Source of the DNA: Vibrio pacinii DSM 19139 | GTDB lineage: Bacteria; Pseudomonadota; Gammaproteobacteria; Enterobacterales; Vibrionaceae | Reading direction: 5' to 3' | Assembly (NCBI RefSeq): GCF_000711795.1 | Contig: NZ_JONH01000018.1 | Location: 1 to 64,000, forward strand | Length of the DNA: 64,000 nt | The notes under the pieces: generated by a model | Database searches by the model: none | The model's input: the letters and a program-made list of their open reading frames with translations, nothing else | What the model was told of the DNA's origin: nothing | Shown here: positions 11,466-20,916 of the stretch, piece after piece | How positions within the stretch are numbered: position 1 is the stretch's first letter | Layout of the letters: every line of letters starts with the position of its first letter | Made by a program: the position numbers and the translations under genes

Positions 11466-11753
11466 ATGTCAATGACAACCTACGAGATGGCTCGTATTTT
11501 GGAGCAACTTGAACAAGCTCCAGAAAAAGTAATGTTTGGTCGAATCTTAAACGAGTTAGGCAGTCAAAGTGGTGAGCGTATTCGCAGCGCAGCCAAGCAA
11601 GTTCCTTTACCAGTACTACGCGATATGGTGTATCAGTTTCAACAAGTGATTGAATCACGTAAAGATGAGCGCGTTGATTCACTCGCCAAAGAGATCGCCG
11701 AGCAAGGCATCTCGGTTGACGATCTCAAGCTCTACTTAGCCAATAAAAAATAG
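11466..11753 (+). CDS. small H-NS-like protein lacking a DNA-binding domain (tentative)
   Basis: A 95-residue, mostly helical protein. The end, KEIAEQGISVDDLKLYL, resembles the end of the H-NS oligomerisation region (a block ending in DGIDPNELL in H-NS), but no H-NS DNA-binding motif is present. The N-terminal part (YEMARILEQLEQAPEKVMF) looks like a dimerising helix. I do not recognise an assigned function. A role as an H-NS partner or antagonist is only inference. It is a single gene with its own strong terminator. Confidence 0.6.
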   Translation: MSMTTYEMARILEQLEQAPEKVMFGRILNELGSQSGERIRSAAKQVPLPVLRDMVYQFQQVIESRKDERVDSLAKEIAEQGISVDDLKLYLANKK

Positions 11754-11771
11754 CTCGACAGTAAAGACTGA

Positions 11772-11806
11772 TAAGCTCGCCTATCGAAAATAGGCGAGCT
11801 TTTTTA
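11772..11806 (+). terminator. terminator of the small H-NS-like gene
   Basis: AAGCTCGCCTAT-CGAAA-ATAGGCGAGCTTTTTT, a 12-bp stem and T run between convergent genes. Confidence 0.9.
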
Positions 11807-12268
11807 TGGGTTCACATTGCGGTTGATAGGATTTTGCAGTGAGATAAGGGTCTCAGTTGACTGTACTTCATCAATGGCTTGGAGCTTATCGATCAAGACA
11901 TGCTGTAGCTCTTCGATAGAGCGACACATTAATTTGACGAAAATATTATAAGCACCTGTGGTGTAGTAAGCTTCGACGACTTCTTCTAAAGCGTTGAGCT
12001 TTTCCAGTGCAGAGTGGTAATCACGCGCCGCATTAAGGTTGATGCCGATAAAGCAACATACGTCATAGCCAAGCTTTTTGGTATCGACGATCACTTCGGT
12101 GCCTTGAATGATATCGCCAGACTTCATCTTTTCTATTCGTACGTGAATCGTCGCTGGGCTTACTTCAAACTGCTTTGCCATTTCTGCATAAGGCGTACGA
12201 GCATCTTCCATCAAGGTTTTTAAAATAGCTTTGTCTAAATCATCCAGTTTGGTGTGTTGAGCTTGCAT
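11804..12268 (-). CDS. asnC: transcriptional regulator AsnC
   Basis: A 154-residue Lrp/AsnC-family regulator. It has an N-terminal HTH (YAEMAKQFEVSPATIHVRIEK) quoted here as its core VSPATIHVRIE, and a C-terminal RAM ligand domain with YYTTGAYNIFVKLMCRS. Near-identity to E. coli AsnC in YYTTG, MCRSI, LQHVLI and QSTETLI supports the name. AsnC activates asnA in response to low asparagine. asnA is not in this window. The gene is divergent from the GGDEF/EAL protein. Confidence 0.92.
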   Translation of the reverse strand: MQAQHTKLDDLDKAILKTLMEDARTPYAEMAKQFEVSPATIHVRIEKMKSGDIIQGTEVIVDTKKLGYDVCCFIGINLNAARDYHSALEKLNALEEVVEAYYTTGAYNIFVKLMCRSIEELQHVLIDKLQAIDEVQSTETLISLQNPINRNVNP

Positions 12269-12366
12269 GGAAGTCCTTGTTATTTAAGTTTGCTGGTTGG
12301 GTTAAGTACAAATTATCACCAAGGTGATACAATTATATCTATACTCGATTGTTTTAGAGAGCTATT

Positions 12367-15300
12367 TTGCTGCGTTTCTGCCTTCTACTCATTATTGCTT
12401 TTTGCACCGTCTCGGCGAATGCGGATGAAAATGACATCCTTGTGGTGCATTCATATCATCAGGGCTTATTTTGGACAGACTCATTTCAATATGGCTTTGA
12501 ACAACAGCTCGCCCCTTATAACCTTTCGACTCGAATTTTATACCTCGACACCAAACGCTCGCAGAGTGAACAATATTTAGATCAACTCTATTTATTGTAC
12601 AAGACTAAATTTGAACAAGAGGCGTTTAAAGCGATTGTTGTCAGTGATAACAATGCCCTCAATCTGATCAACAAGCTAGGTGACGTGATTGGGGATACGC
12701 CAGTGATTTTTGGTGGCATCAATCATTACGAACCTTACTTACATCGCAATCTTAATGCGACAGGTGTTATCGAGAACGTCGATATTGCCGCCAACATCGC
12801 GCTTATCGAGCGAATCCAACCCGATATTGATTCGATTTACTTCATTAGCGATCATTCGGTAACCGGCGCTGCGGCGCGTGCTGACATTGGGGCGTTTCTA
12901 ATTTCAAACACTGGCTATGAGGGAAAGTTAGTGTCGTACATTCCTGATGACTTTGAGCAACTGCTTGATTTTATCTCCAAGCTTGATCAACGAGCTGCGG
13001 TAATTTTTTGGCTTTACAATCGTACTCGAACGGGTGATGTAATTTCTGATAGCACCTTATGGGAGGAGCTCAATCAAGCCTCCAAAGCACCGATTTATAT
13101 GGCGCATGATTATGGGCTGGGGTTTGGCGCTGTTGGCGGGGTCATTCAAGGCGGCACACAACATGGTCAGCAAACAGCAAAGGTATTGTTGAAAGTGCTT
13201 AACAACTTAAATGGCCCGTTACCGCCAGTTGAGATGGGTATTTCTGAGATAAAGCTCGATTATAACGCGGTTCAGAAGTGGGGGCTTGGTGTTGAGGGAG
13301 AGCCTGCGGCGGCACTGTTTAACCGACCACAAACCTTCACTGAAAAATATCATCGTCAGTTAGAGGCCATTGGCGTGACCATGGCGTTATTGATCATTGT
13401 GATATTGGGATTGGTTTATTATTTACGCCAGATTAAGCGCAGTGAACAACTCGCCAAAGAGAGCCAAACCTTAATTGAAATGGTGTTTGACCAAAGCTAT
13501 CACTTTATTGGAGTACTTGATGGTCAGGGTTTGCTGCTGTCTAGTAACCGAAAATTGCATGACCTACTGTATGATCAAAGCTTCCGCGTTGACCGCCCGA
13601 TCTGGCAGCACCCCCATTGGGAAAATAATTCTGCGCAATCTATCGAGCGGTATTTCAATCAAGATCACCAAGTACAAAATGCGCAATTTGAAGTTGAAAT
13701 CTGGCATGCAGAGCTTGGGGCGATTGTCTTAGAGCTATCGCTTAAACCGATACCATCGCAGAAAAATGGCGCTCAGTTCTTGTTTGAGGCAAGGGATATT
13801 ACCTCGCGTAAAATCACCGAAGAGCGTCTGTTCCAGCGCGAAACTAATCTCAGCCATTACTACGATCAACAGCCAGTAATGATGGTCACGCTAGATGAGC
13901 ATAATCGTATTCAACAAGCGAACCAGTTTGCCGAGCAATTGCTTGGTTATTGTGCGGATGACATCTTAGGTCATCGCCTCAGGGAGTTTTATCTTCATGC
14001 CGATGCTTTAATTCCGCGGCAAGTGTTGTTGCAACCCAAGCAAGCTATCAATGGTGTGTGGCGCCGTGATATTGAATATCGCCATGCCGATGGTCAGACC
14101 GTGTGGATTCGCGAAAATATCAGGCCGTTGGTCGAAACGGGCCATTTACTCATTGTGGGAGAGGATGTAACGGAAACGCGCGCATTAGCAGAACAGCTCA
14201 AATATCAGGCCGAACACGATCTTCTAACAGGTTCTTATAGCCGTAACTTTTTTGAAAATGCGCTCAAGCAAGCACTTAAAGATGTGAGTGATGATACCCG
14301 TACTCACGCCATGCTTTACATTGACTTAGACCAACTTAAGGTGCTCAACGATACCGCTGGTCACGAAGCGGGCGATGCGGCGATCCAATTCTGTGCCAGC
14401 ATGCTTGAAGAGGTATTGCCATACAACACCATTCTCGCGCGTATGGGCGGTGATGAGTTTGCGATCCTGCTTAAAGATTGTACTGAGCTCGACGCCAAAA
14501 GGCTGGCGAGTATGATCATCAATACCCTAAGTGAACACGCTTTTCTTTGGGAAGATATTCGCCTCAACTTAACCTGCTCAATTGGTATTCGGCTGATAGA
14601 TCATACCGCTGCATCACCTCAAATGGTTCATGCTCAAGCAGACACCGCGTGTCATGCGGCAAAAGAAGAGGGACGTAATCGTTTTAACATGTATTGTTTG
14701 GATGACGTGGAGCTGCGCCGGCGTGAGCAAGAGATGAATAGCGTCAACCTAGTGCACAATGCGTTAGCAAATCAGCGTATTGAACTGTTTGCCCAGCAAA
14801 TTCTAGGTCTATCAAACGATGATGCAGGTATGCACTTTGAAATACTTATTCGCATCAAGAACGCCGAGGGTGACTATATTTCACCAGGAATTTTTATGCC
14901 TGCGTCAGAGCGCTATAACATCGCTCATTTACTTGATAAGCAGGTGGTAAGTCAAACACTGGCGTGGTTTGAGCACCATCCTCAGGCTCTTGAAAAACTG
15001 TCGTTGTGCTCGATAAACTTGTCGGGTCACTCTATGGGTAACAAGGAATTCATCGCTTACTTGCTAAACACACTGGAACACAGCTCGGTCCCGTGCAGCA
15101 AAATCTGTCTTGAAATTACGGAAACGGCTGCGATGAGTAATATGAATCAAGCCATCGCGTTTTTTACCCAAGTGAAAGCGTTAGGGTGCCAGATTGCGTT
15201 AGATGACTTTGGTTCTGGTCTGTCATCGTTTGGCTACCTTAAAAAGTTGCCAGTCGATATTGTCAAAATTGATGGTATTTTTGTCCAAGAAATGGACATC

Positions 15301-15507
15301 AATGAGGTGGATCACTTAATGGTACGCTCCATTAATGATTTGGCACATAAGATGGGTAAAAAGACCGTCGCCGAGTTTGTTGAAAACCCAGCCATTATCG
15401 AACAACTGATTGAGCTTGATGTGGATTATGCCCAAGGTTATTACATCGGCAAACCCAAGCCACTGGCCGAGTTGGTAGAGCAGCTCTCTGCGAGACAGAA
15501 AGCTTAG
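12367..15507 (+). CDS. periplasmic sensor-PAS-GGDEF-EAL cyclic-di-GMP protein
   Basis: A 1046-residue inner membrane protein. It has a signal peptide, a periplasmic ABC-type substrate-binding-like domain (about 24-310), a transmembrane helix (about 338-354), two PAS-like domains (about 365-480 and 495-620), a GGDEF domain with intact GGDEF near 694-698 and an EAL domain. The EAL motif reads EIL (E825), but the other catalytic residues are present: N in INLSG, EITE, DDFGSG (D946, D947), KIDG, AEFVE and YAQG. No RxxD inhibitory site precedes GGDEF. Both activities may therefore be possible. The start is TTG 12367 with AGAGAG upstream. Confidence 0.9.
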   Translation: MLRFCLLLIIAFCTVSANADENDILVVHSYHQGLFWTDSFQYGFEQQLAPYNLSTRILYLDTKRSQSEQYLDQLYLLYKTKFEQEAFKAIVVSDNNALNLINKLGDVIGDTPVIFGGINHYEPYLHRNLNATGVIENVDIAANIALIERIQPDIDSIYFISDHSVTGAAARADIGAFLISNTGYEGKLVSYIPDDFEQLLDFISKLDQRAAVIFWLYNRTRTGDVISDSTLWEELNQASKAPIYMAHDYGLGFGAVGGVIQGGTQHGQQTAKVLLKVLNNLNGPLPPVEMGISEIKLDYNAVQKWGLGVEGEPAAALFNRPQTFTEKYHRQLEAIGVTMALLIIVILGLVYYLRQIKRSEQLAKESQTLIEMVFDQSYHFIGVLDGQGLLLSSNRKLHDLLYDQSFRVDRPIWQHPHWENNSAQSIERYFNQDHQVQNAQFEVEIWHAELGAIVLELSLKPIPSQKNGAQFLFEARDITSRKITEERLFQRETNLSHYYDQQPVMMVTLDEHNRIQQANQFAEQLLGYCADDILGHRLREFYLHADALIPRQVLLQPKQAINGVWRRDIEYRHADGQTVWIRENIRPLVETGHLLIVGEDVTETRALAEQLKYQAEHDLLTGSYSRNFFENALKQALKDVSDDTRTHAMLYIDLDQLKVLNDTAGHEAGDAAIQFCASMLEEVLPYNTILARMGGDEFAILLKDCTELDAKRLASMIINTLSEHAFLWEDIRLNLTCSIGIRLIDHTAASPQMVHAQADTACHAAKEEGRNRFNMYCLDDVELRRREQEMNSVNLVHNALANQRIELFAQQILGLSNDDAGMHFEILIRIKNAEGDYISPGIFMPASERYNIAHLLDKQVVSQTLAWFEHHPQALEKLSLCSINLSGHSMGNKEFIAYLLNTLEHSSVPCSKICLEITETAAMSNMNQAIAFFTQVKALGCQIALDDFGSGLSSFGYLKKLPVDIVKIDGIFVQEMDINEVDHLMVRSINDLAHKMGKKTVAEFVENPAIIEQLIELDVDYAQGYYIGKPKPLAELVEQLSARQKA

Positions 15508-15570
15508 TACCTAGGTGCAAAATCCAGTAAACTGCGTTATCGCTTTAGAGAGACTATTTAGGAACATTCA

Positions 15571-16350
15571 GTGCAACTACAGCTTCAATGTGAAGATGCG
15601 ACTCAACGTGATCGTTTTGAACAGATGACCCAACGCTGGGGGCTTAGTCATGACGATCTTAGCCCGTTTGCGCTGGTTCTTACCGAGCAACGTTTGGAGC
15701 TGCGCAAACTGGATGAACCTAAGCTTGGTGCGATATATGTCGATTTAGTCGGGGGTGCGGTTGCGCATCGACGCAAGTTTGGTGGAGGCAAGGGTCAAGC
15801 GATTGCCAAAGCCGCTGGATTAAACAAAGGTTCAACGCCAACGGTACTAGATGGTACCGCAGGTTTAGGGCGTGATGCGTTTGTATTGGCGTCATTGGGA
15901 TGTAAAGTCCAGATGGTTGAGCGGCACCCTGTTGTCGCCGCCTTGCTTGATGATGGCTTACAACGCGCCAAACAAGACCCTGAGATCGGCCCGTGGGTAT
16001 CTGAGCGCATGAGTCTGATTCATGCCTCAAGTCATGATGCGCTCGATAAACTGGCCATTGACCCTAACTTTGCTCGCCCAGATGTGGTGTATCTTGACCC
16101 TATGTATCCACACCCAGAGAGCAAGAAAAAGAGCGCGTTGGTCAAAAAAGAGATGCGAGTCTTTCAATCATTAGTGGGACCCGACTTGGACGCTGATGGA
16201 CTATTAGAACCTGCTTTAGCCCTTGCCAGTAAAAGGGTGGTGGTGAAACGTCCTGATTATGCCGATTGGCTCAATCACCACAAACCGACCATGGCAATAG
16301 TGACCAAAAAAAATCGTTTTGATGTTTATGTCAATGCTTCAATGACTTAG
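15571..16350 (+). CDS. rsmJ: 16S rRNA (guanine1516-N2)-methyltransferase RsmJ
   Basis: A 259-residue SAM methyltransferase. Motif I is [15 protein letters not shown], and the catalytic-type DPMYP motif replaces DPPY as in RsmJ. The conserved [11 protein letters not shown] block is present. It methylates G1516 of 16S rRNA in the family. GTG start. The neighbourhood uspA-uspB-yhiN-rsmJ is also found in E. coli. Confidence 0.93.
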   Translation: MQLQLQCEDATQRDRFEQMTQRWGLSHDDLSPFALVLTEQRLELRKLDEPKLGAIYVDLVGGAVAHRRKFGGGKGQAIAKAAGLNKGSTPTVLDGTAGLGRDAFVLASLGCKVQMVERHPVVAALLDDGLQRAKQDPEIGPWVSERMSLIHASSHDALDKLAIDPNFARPDVVYLDPMYPHPESKKKSALVKKEMRVFQSLVGPDLDADGLLEPALALASKRVVVKRPDYADWLNHHKPTMAIVTKKNRFDVYVNASMT

Positions 16351-16450
16351 TCGAACATGCCACTGTTATGAGCAAATTTTTGCTTGCTTAATCGCAGAGA
16401 AATAGAGTATACCTTAGTAAGAATTATTCGTATTCTTGGTTGGGGGTAGC

Positions 16451-17020
16451 ATGGCGAAGCGTTTGTGTAAAATGAATCGCAAACAGAGAGATGAGGATCT
16501 GAGTGACCTTTCTCGTTTAGTGGCTCAGCCTAAGTACTTGTGCCGCTCTTGCTCACGTGCATCATCAGACAAGAATACCTTGTGTAAACCGACGTCTATC
16601 GCAAGCCTAGCCTCGAACAGCTGCAACCAGACCTCTTTTGTTCAACCGGCGCCCAAGCCCACCAGCTATTCAATCTCATCAATCCAACCTTTAGATAGAG
16701 ATAAAGCACAAGCCGTCAAAGCAGTGGTTGAGCGAGTCAAACAGAACGTGGCGAATGCAAATAAGCTGACCTTGGCGAACAGTATTGAAATAAACAATGA
16801 TGTTGATAGCGGCGCTATACCTGAGCTCGATAAAAAAGCGTTAAAGCGTGCCCAAAAAGCCCTCAAGAAGCATTACAAGCTGCAAAAGAAACAACTTAAG
16901 CTTGCCAAAAAACAGCGCAAGTTATTAGATAAACAAACTAAGCTAGAGGCAAAACTGGCAGCTTGCAAGCCGATCCCCAACTCGATTAACCCAGTCAATA
17001 CGGGCCTAGCACTTCATTAA
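16451..17020 (+). CDS. hypothetical protein, Cys-containing N-terminus and Lys-rich helical C-terminus
   Basis: A 189-residue protein that I do not recognise. The N-terminal third has a CRSC pair (CxxC) and further Cys residues that could bind metal. The middle is low-complexity and rich in Ser, Pro and Asn. The C-terminal third is a highly basic helix of repeating Lys/Leu/Gln units (KKALKRAQKALKKHYKLQKK). It could be a nucleic-acid- or ribosome-associated protein, but this is inference. I chose ATG 16451 after GGGGGT. An upstream TTG at 16436 is less likely. Confidence 0.65.
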   Translation: MAKRLCKMNRKQRDEDLSDLSRLVAQPKYLCRSCSRASSDKNTLCKPTSIASLASNSCNQTSFVQPAPKPTSYSISSIQPLDRDKAQAVKAVVERVKQNVANANKLTLANSIEINNDVDSGAIPELDKKALKRAQKALKKHYKLQKKQLKLAKKQRKLLDKQTKLEAKLAACKPIPNSINPVNTGLALH

Positions 17021-17027
17021 TCGATAA

Positions 17028-17063
17028 GCACAAGGCTCCCGATATAGAGAGCCTTGTGCTTGC
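17028..17063. other. stem-loop between convergent genes
   Basis: AAGCACAAGGCTC-loop-GAGCCTTGTGCTT with about 13 paired bases but no T run. It may act as an RNA end stabiliser or a weak terminator for the upstream gene and the EamA gene. Confidence 0.5.
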
Positions 17064-17069
17064 TGATTT

Positions 17070-17951
17070 CTAACTTGCAGAATGATAACTCTGCTCGACT
17101 TTACGTTTGACCCAAGTTTGGTTAACCCAAAGTGACAGCAAAATAATCGCGCCGCCAACTGCAAGCTGGACTAAATCGACATCACGGTTCCAAATAACGA
17201 TGTTGACCACCAGGCCTGCTGGTACAAGGGCATTATTCATAACCGCTAATGCGCCAGCATTGACCATGGTCGCACCTTTATTCCAAGCAAAGTAACCTAA
17301 GCCAGAAGCAACCAAGCCAAGGTAGATCAATACACCCCACTGAGTATGGGTGGTTGGCATTTTGTCGATATTACCCATCAATGCAAAAGCGACAGTGGCG
17401 ACACACAGTGCGCCGAGATAGAAGTAGCCAAAAATGGCATGTTGAGGCAATTCAACCTCATAGCGCTCCATCAGATACTTGTAACCGACTTGGCCGATGG
17501 CAAAGCAGATATTGGCGCCTTGGACCACGAAAAAGCCGACCACGAAGTTTTCATTGATGCCTGCAAACTTAATAAAGCCTGCACCAATCACGGCAATCAC
17601 GGCGGTAACCAAGTACCAAGGTGAAAAACGACGCTTGAGCAGGTCGTAGATCAAGGTGACATAGATAGGTGTGAACACGGTGAAGAGTAATACTTCTGGT
17701 ACAGAAAGGAGTAAAAAAGATTGGTAGTAGAAGCAGTACATCAAACCAAGCTGACAGCCGCCGACAAGCATTAATTTGCCAATCAGACCTTTATCAACCC
17801 CTTTGAACTTTAAAAATGGTAGGAAGACCAGGCTTGCCAACGCGACACGCATTAGCACCGAAAACCAAGAATCAACCTGACCAGCGAGATAAACACCGAT
17901 CAGGCTAAACGAGAACGCCCACAGCAAAGTGACCGCAGATAAATACCCCAT
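17070..17951 (-). CDS. EamA/DMT-family transporter
   Basis: A 293-residue integral membrane protein with about 10 hydrophobic segments and the two-fold EamA repeat (for example RVALASLVFLPFL in the first half, GLVASGLGYFAWNKG in the second). It resembles the carboxylate/amino acid/amine transporter group, in which members export metabolites. The substrate cannot be told from sequence. Confidence 0.82.
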   Translation of the reverse strand: MGYLSAVTLLWAFSFSLIGVYLAGQVDSWFSVLMRVALASLVFLPFLKFKGVDKGLIGKLMLVGGCQLGLMYCFYYQSFLLLSVPEVLLFTVFTPIYVTLIYDLLKRRFSPWYLVTAVIAVIGAGFIKFAGINENFVVGFFVVQGANICFAIGQVGYKYLMERYEVELPQHAIFGYFYLGALCVATVAFALMGNIDKMPTTHTQWGVLIYLGLVASGLGYFAWNKGATMVNAGALAVMNNALVPAGLVVNIVIWNRDVDLVQLAVGGAIILLSLWVNQTWVKRKVEQSYHSAS

Positions 17952-18023
17952 AATTACGACTCATTATCAAAAACTATAGGGGCAGTGTATAACAATATTG
18001 TTAGGTCAACACGACCTATTGAA

Positions 18024-18449
18024 TCAGTCTTTCAGTGGTACAACCAACATATCAACCGGCGAGCAGTTAATGAGCTGGCGAGTTGATGACAGCAACTTGC
18101 TCCAAAAATCTTGGTGGTGGCCACAAATCACTAAATCAATATTAAATTCACTGATGGTATCGCACAGCTCATTGCTAAGATCGCCACTGCCGACCAAGGT
18201 ATGCTTGATTGGGAAATCAGCGTGTTCAGCCAGTACTTGCAGCTGCTTTTGCGATGCTTCTATGGCCTGGTGCTGCGTCTCAGCAAGATTGATATCAATC
18301 AGCCCGGTATAAAGCTCGGCATAGTTGACGTCGATATGAACGAACGATACTGCCGCGTTGAGTGGCTTGGCCAAGGCCACGGCCTTTTCGACCAGTAACT
18401 TACTGTCTTCTGAAAGATCGATGGCGACCAAAATATGTTGATAACTCAT
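18024..18449 (-). CDS. uspA: universal stress protein A
   Basis: A 141-residue cytoplasmic stress protein. Its ending CGHHQDFWSKLLSSTRQLIN matches UspA almost residue for residue, and it has the N-terminal HILVAIDLSEDS. I chose the start at 18449, with GGAG 8 bases upstream. The frame continues to 18539 without a plausible start signal. It is divergent from ftnA. Confidence 0.93.
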   Translation of the reverse strand: MSYQHILVAIDLSEDSKLLVEKAVALAKPLNAAVSFVHIDVNYAELYTGLIDINLAETQHQAIEASQKQLQVLAEHADFPIKHTLVGSGDLSNELCDTISEFNIDLVICGHHQDFWSKLLSSTRQLINCSPVDMLVVPLKD

Positions 18450-18605
18450 AGTGCTATCTCCTTGTAAGGGTACTGAGTAAAGATTAGCACCTTGGCGTAA
18501 CATTTTTTGCCAAAGTGATCTCAGATCCACATTTGACATACAAAGTGTTATGGTGGTGAAAATAATATAGTCAATTTAACTTCATAGACTTAGTAGGAGT
18601 GGTAC

Positions 18606-19133
18606 ATGCTTTCTCAAGCAATGGTCGAACAATTGAATGAGCAAATTAATCTCGAATTTTTCTCATCCAATCTATACTTACAAATGAGTGCTTGGTGTGA
18701 AGACAAAGGATTCGAAGGTGCAGCTGAATTTTTACGTGCACATGCCGTAGAAGAGATGGGGCACATGCAGCGTCTGTTTACTTATGTGAGTGAGACAGGC
18801 GCAATGCCAATCTTAGGATCAATTGATGCACCAAAGCATGAATTTAACAGTCTGGGTGATGTATTCCGTGAAACCTTTGAGCATGAGCAGATGATTACAG
18901 AGAAGATCAACAAGCTTGCGCACTTAGCCTTTACATCACAAGACTATTCAACCTTCAACTTCTTACAGTGGTATGTTGCAGAGCAGCACGAGGAAGAGAA
19001 GTTATTTAAAGGGATCTTAGATAAGTTGGATCTTGTAGGCGAAGACGGTAAAGCACTGTTCTTTATCGACAAAGATCTAGCGGCTTTAGCAAAAGAAGGT
19101 TCATCTTCGATCATGGATGCCCCTGCTGAATAG
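18606..19133 (+). CDS. ftnA: non-heme ferritin FtnA
   Basis: A 175-residue four-helix iron storage protein. Ferroxidase ligands are visible in [27 protein letters not shown] (Glu and His) and [10 protein letters not shown]. It assembles into a 24-subunit shell that stores Fe(III). GGAG lies upstream of the ATG. It sits between uspA and uspB. In enteric bacteria ftnA is induced by iron and Fur. Confidence 0.95.
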   Translation: MLSQAMVEQLNEQINLEFFSSNLYLQMSAWCEDKGFEGAAEFLRAHAVEEMGHMQRLFTYVSETGAMPILGSIDAPKHEFNSLGDVFRETFEHEQMITEKINKLAHLAFTSQDYSTFNFLQWYVAEQHEEEKLFKGILDKLDLVGEDGKALFFIDKDLAALAKEGSSSIMDAPAE

Positions 19134-19207
19134 TATTCGGCGTAAGACCCTCTAATAGATAGATCGTCTTTTTCTCAGGGCATTTTAGAAGATGTAGGGA
19201 GGAAAAG

Positions 19208-19531
19208 ATGATCAATGCTGACACAATTCTATTCGCACTAATGATGGTGACCTTAGTTAATATGGCTCGCTATCTTACTGCACTGCGCTCTCTGATTTAC
19301 ATTATGCGGGAAGCTCACCCCTTACTCTATCAACAGGTTGATGGTAATGGCTTTTTTACTACCCACGGCAACGTGACCAAGCAATTCCGCTTGTACCATT
19401 ACTTGAAGAGCAAAGAGTATCACCACCATCATGATGAAGTATTCACGGGTAAGTGCGATCGGGTGCGAGAGCTATTTATCTTATCAACCTCTCTGTTGGT
19501 TGTGACACTGTTGGCGGCGTTTATTCTTTAA
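19208..19531 (+). CDS. uspB: universal stress protein B
   Basis: A 107-residue protein with a transmembrane helix at each end and a soluble middle ([32 protein letters not shown]). Length and sequence are those of UspB, an RpoS-controlled ethanol-tolerance protein in E. coli. GGAGG precedes the start. Confidence 0.92.
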   Translation: MINADTILFALMMVTLVNMARYLTALRSLIYIMREAHPLLYQQVDGNGFFTTHGNVTKQFRLYHYLKSKEYHHHHDEVFTGKCDRVRELFILSTSLLVVTLLAAFIL

Positions 19532-19582
19532 TTGCTGAATTGGCAATCAGATTAAATACCGCTAGAATGAGGCTTCGAATTG

Positions 19583-19612
19583 CAAAGGATGTGCGTATGC
19601 ACATCCTTTTTT
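19583..19612 (+). terminator. uspB terminator
   Basis: AAAGGATGTGC-GTAT-GCACATCCTTTTTT hairpin just before the flavoprotein gene. Confidence 0.88.
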
Positions 19613-19636
19613 ATTGGTTTTTATGAGTAGTGGTTC

Positions 19637-20830
19637 ATGACAGAAAAGTTTGACGTTGTCATTATTGGTGCAGGTGCAGCAGGTTTAATGTGTGCAGCAG
19701 AGGCAGGCAAACGTGGTCGCAAGACCTTAGTGTTGGATCACGCTAAAAAGCCAGGACGAAAAATCCTGATTGCTGGTGGGGGGCGATGTAACTTCACCAA
19801 CTATGAGGTGTCGGCCAACCACTATTTATGTCAAAACCGACACTTTGTGAAATCGGCGCTGTCTCAATACACTAACTGGGATTTTATCTCTTTGGTGAGT
19901 AAGCATGGCATTGAATTTGAAGAGCGCGATCATGGCCAGTTATTTTGTGTTGGCGATTACACGTCGAAAGATATCGTAAAAATGCTGCTGGCAGAGTGCG
20001 ATCTAGCAACCGTTACCCAGCGTTACCAACAAGATGTGCAACAGATCGAGAAGACAGCATCGGGTTTTGTGTTGCGTGCCAATGGCAGTGTGATTGAGTG
20101 CCAATCGTTGGTCATTGCTACCGGTGGATTGTCGATGCCGAAGTTGGGCGCTACGCCATTTGGTTATAAAGTGGCCGAGCAGTTTGGGTTAAGTGTGTTA
20201 CCAACCAGCGCAGGATTGGTTCCTTTCACTTTACATAAAGAAGACAAACAAGCTTTAGCCGAGCTGTCAGGGATAGCGGTGCCTGCCGAAATCACCGCGC
20301 AAGATGGCACCGTGTTTAAAGAAGCCTTGTTGTTCACTCACCGTGGCTTGTCTGGCCCATCAGTGCTGCAGATCTCGTCATTCTGGCGCGCTGGGCAAAA
20401 GGTGACGGTCAACCTAGTTCCAGAGGTTGATGTTGATGAGTTGCTCGAGCGTTCATTGGCCAAACACCCTAATCAGAGTTTGAAAAATACCCTCGCGAAA
20501 GTGTTACCTAAGCGTCTAGTAGAAGTATTGATTGAATTAAAGTTGCTTGAAGATAAGCCACTTAAGCAATTGAGCAGCAAACAACTCAGCGAAGTGACAG
20601 CTCAACTCGAACAGTGGCAAATAACACCCAATGGCACCGAAGGATATCGCACCGCGGAAGTGACGTTGGGCGGCGTAGATACGAATCATCTCTCATCAAA
20701 GACTATGGAATGTAAGCAAGTAGCAGGCTTGTATTTTATTGGTGAAGTGATGGATGTGACTGGCTGGTTGGGCGGCTATAACTTTCAGTGGTGCTGGAGT
20801 TCTGCTTACGCTGCAGGTCAATGGGTATAA
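19637..20830 (+). CDS. NAD(P)/FAD-dependent oxidoreductase, YhiN/HI0933 family
   Basis: A 397-residue flavoprotein with an N-terminal dinucleotide-binding site GAGAAGLM, the GRKILIAGGGRCNFTN block typical of the HI0933 family, and a C-terminal FAD contact GWLGGYNFQWCWSSAYAAG. The cellular reaction of the family is not established. The E. coli homologue yhiN also lies near uspA/uspB and rsmJ. Confidence 0.9.
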   Translation: MTEKFDVVIIGAGAAGLMCAAEAGKRGRKTLVLDHAKKPGRKILIAGGGRCNFTNYEVSANHYLCQNRHFVKSALSQYTNWDFISLVSKHGIEFEERDHGQLFCVGDYTSKDIVKMLLAECDLATVTQRYQQDVQQIEKTASGFVLRANGSVIECQSLVIATGGLSMPKLGATPFGYKVAEQFGLSVLPTSAGLVPFTLHKEDKQALAELSGIAVPAEITAQDGTVFKEALLFTHRGLSGPSVLQISSFWRAGQKVTVNLVPEVDVDELLERSLAKHPNQSLKNTLAKVLPKRLVEVLIELKLLEDKPLKQLSSKQLSEVTAQLEQWQITPNGTEGYRTAEVTLGGVDTNHLSSKTMECKQVAGLYFIGEVMDVTGWLGGYNFQWCWSSAYAAGQWV

Positions 20831-20916
20831 TTTCCCCGCGGTTTTAAATAATAGTTTACTCATTGCGACTACACTTACTCTATAAAAAGGTGAAGGGCAT
20901 CTAAGGAGTGAACTCT

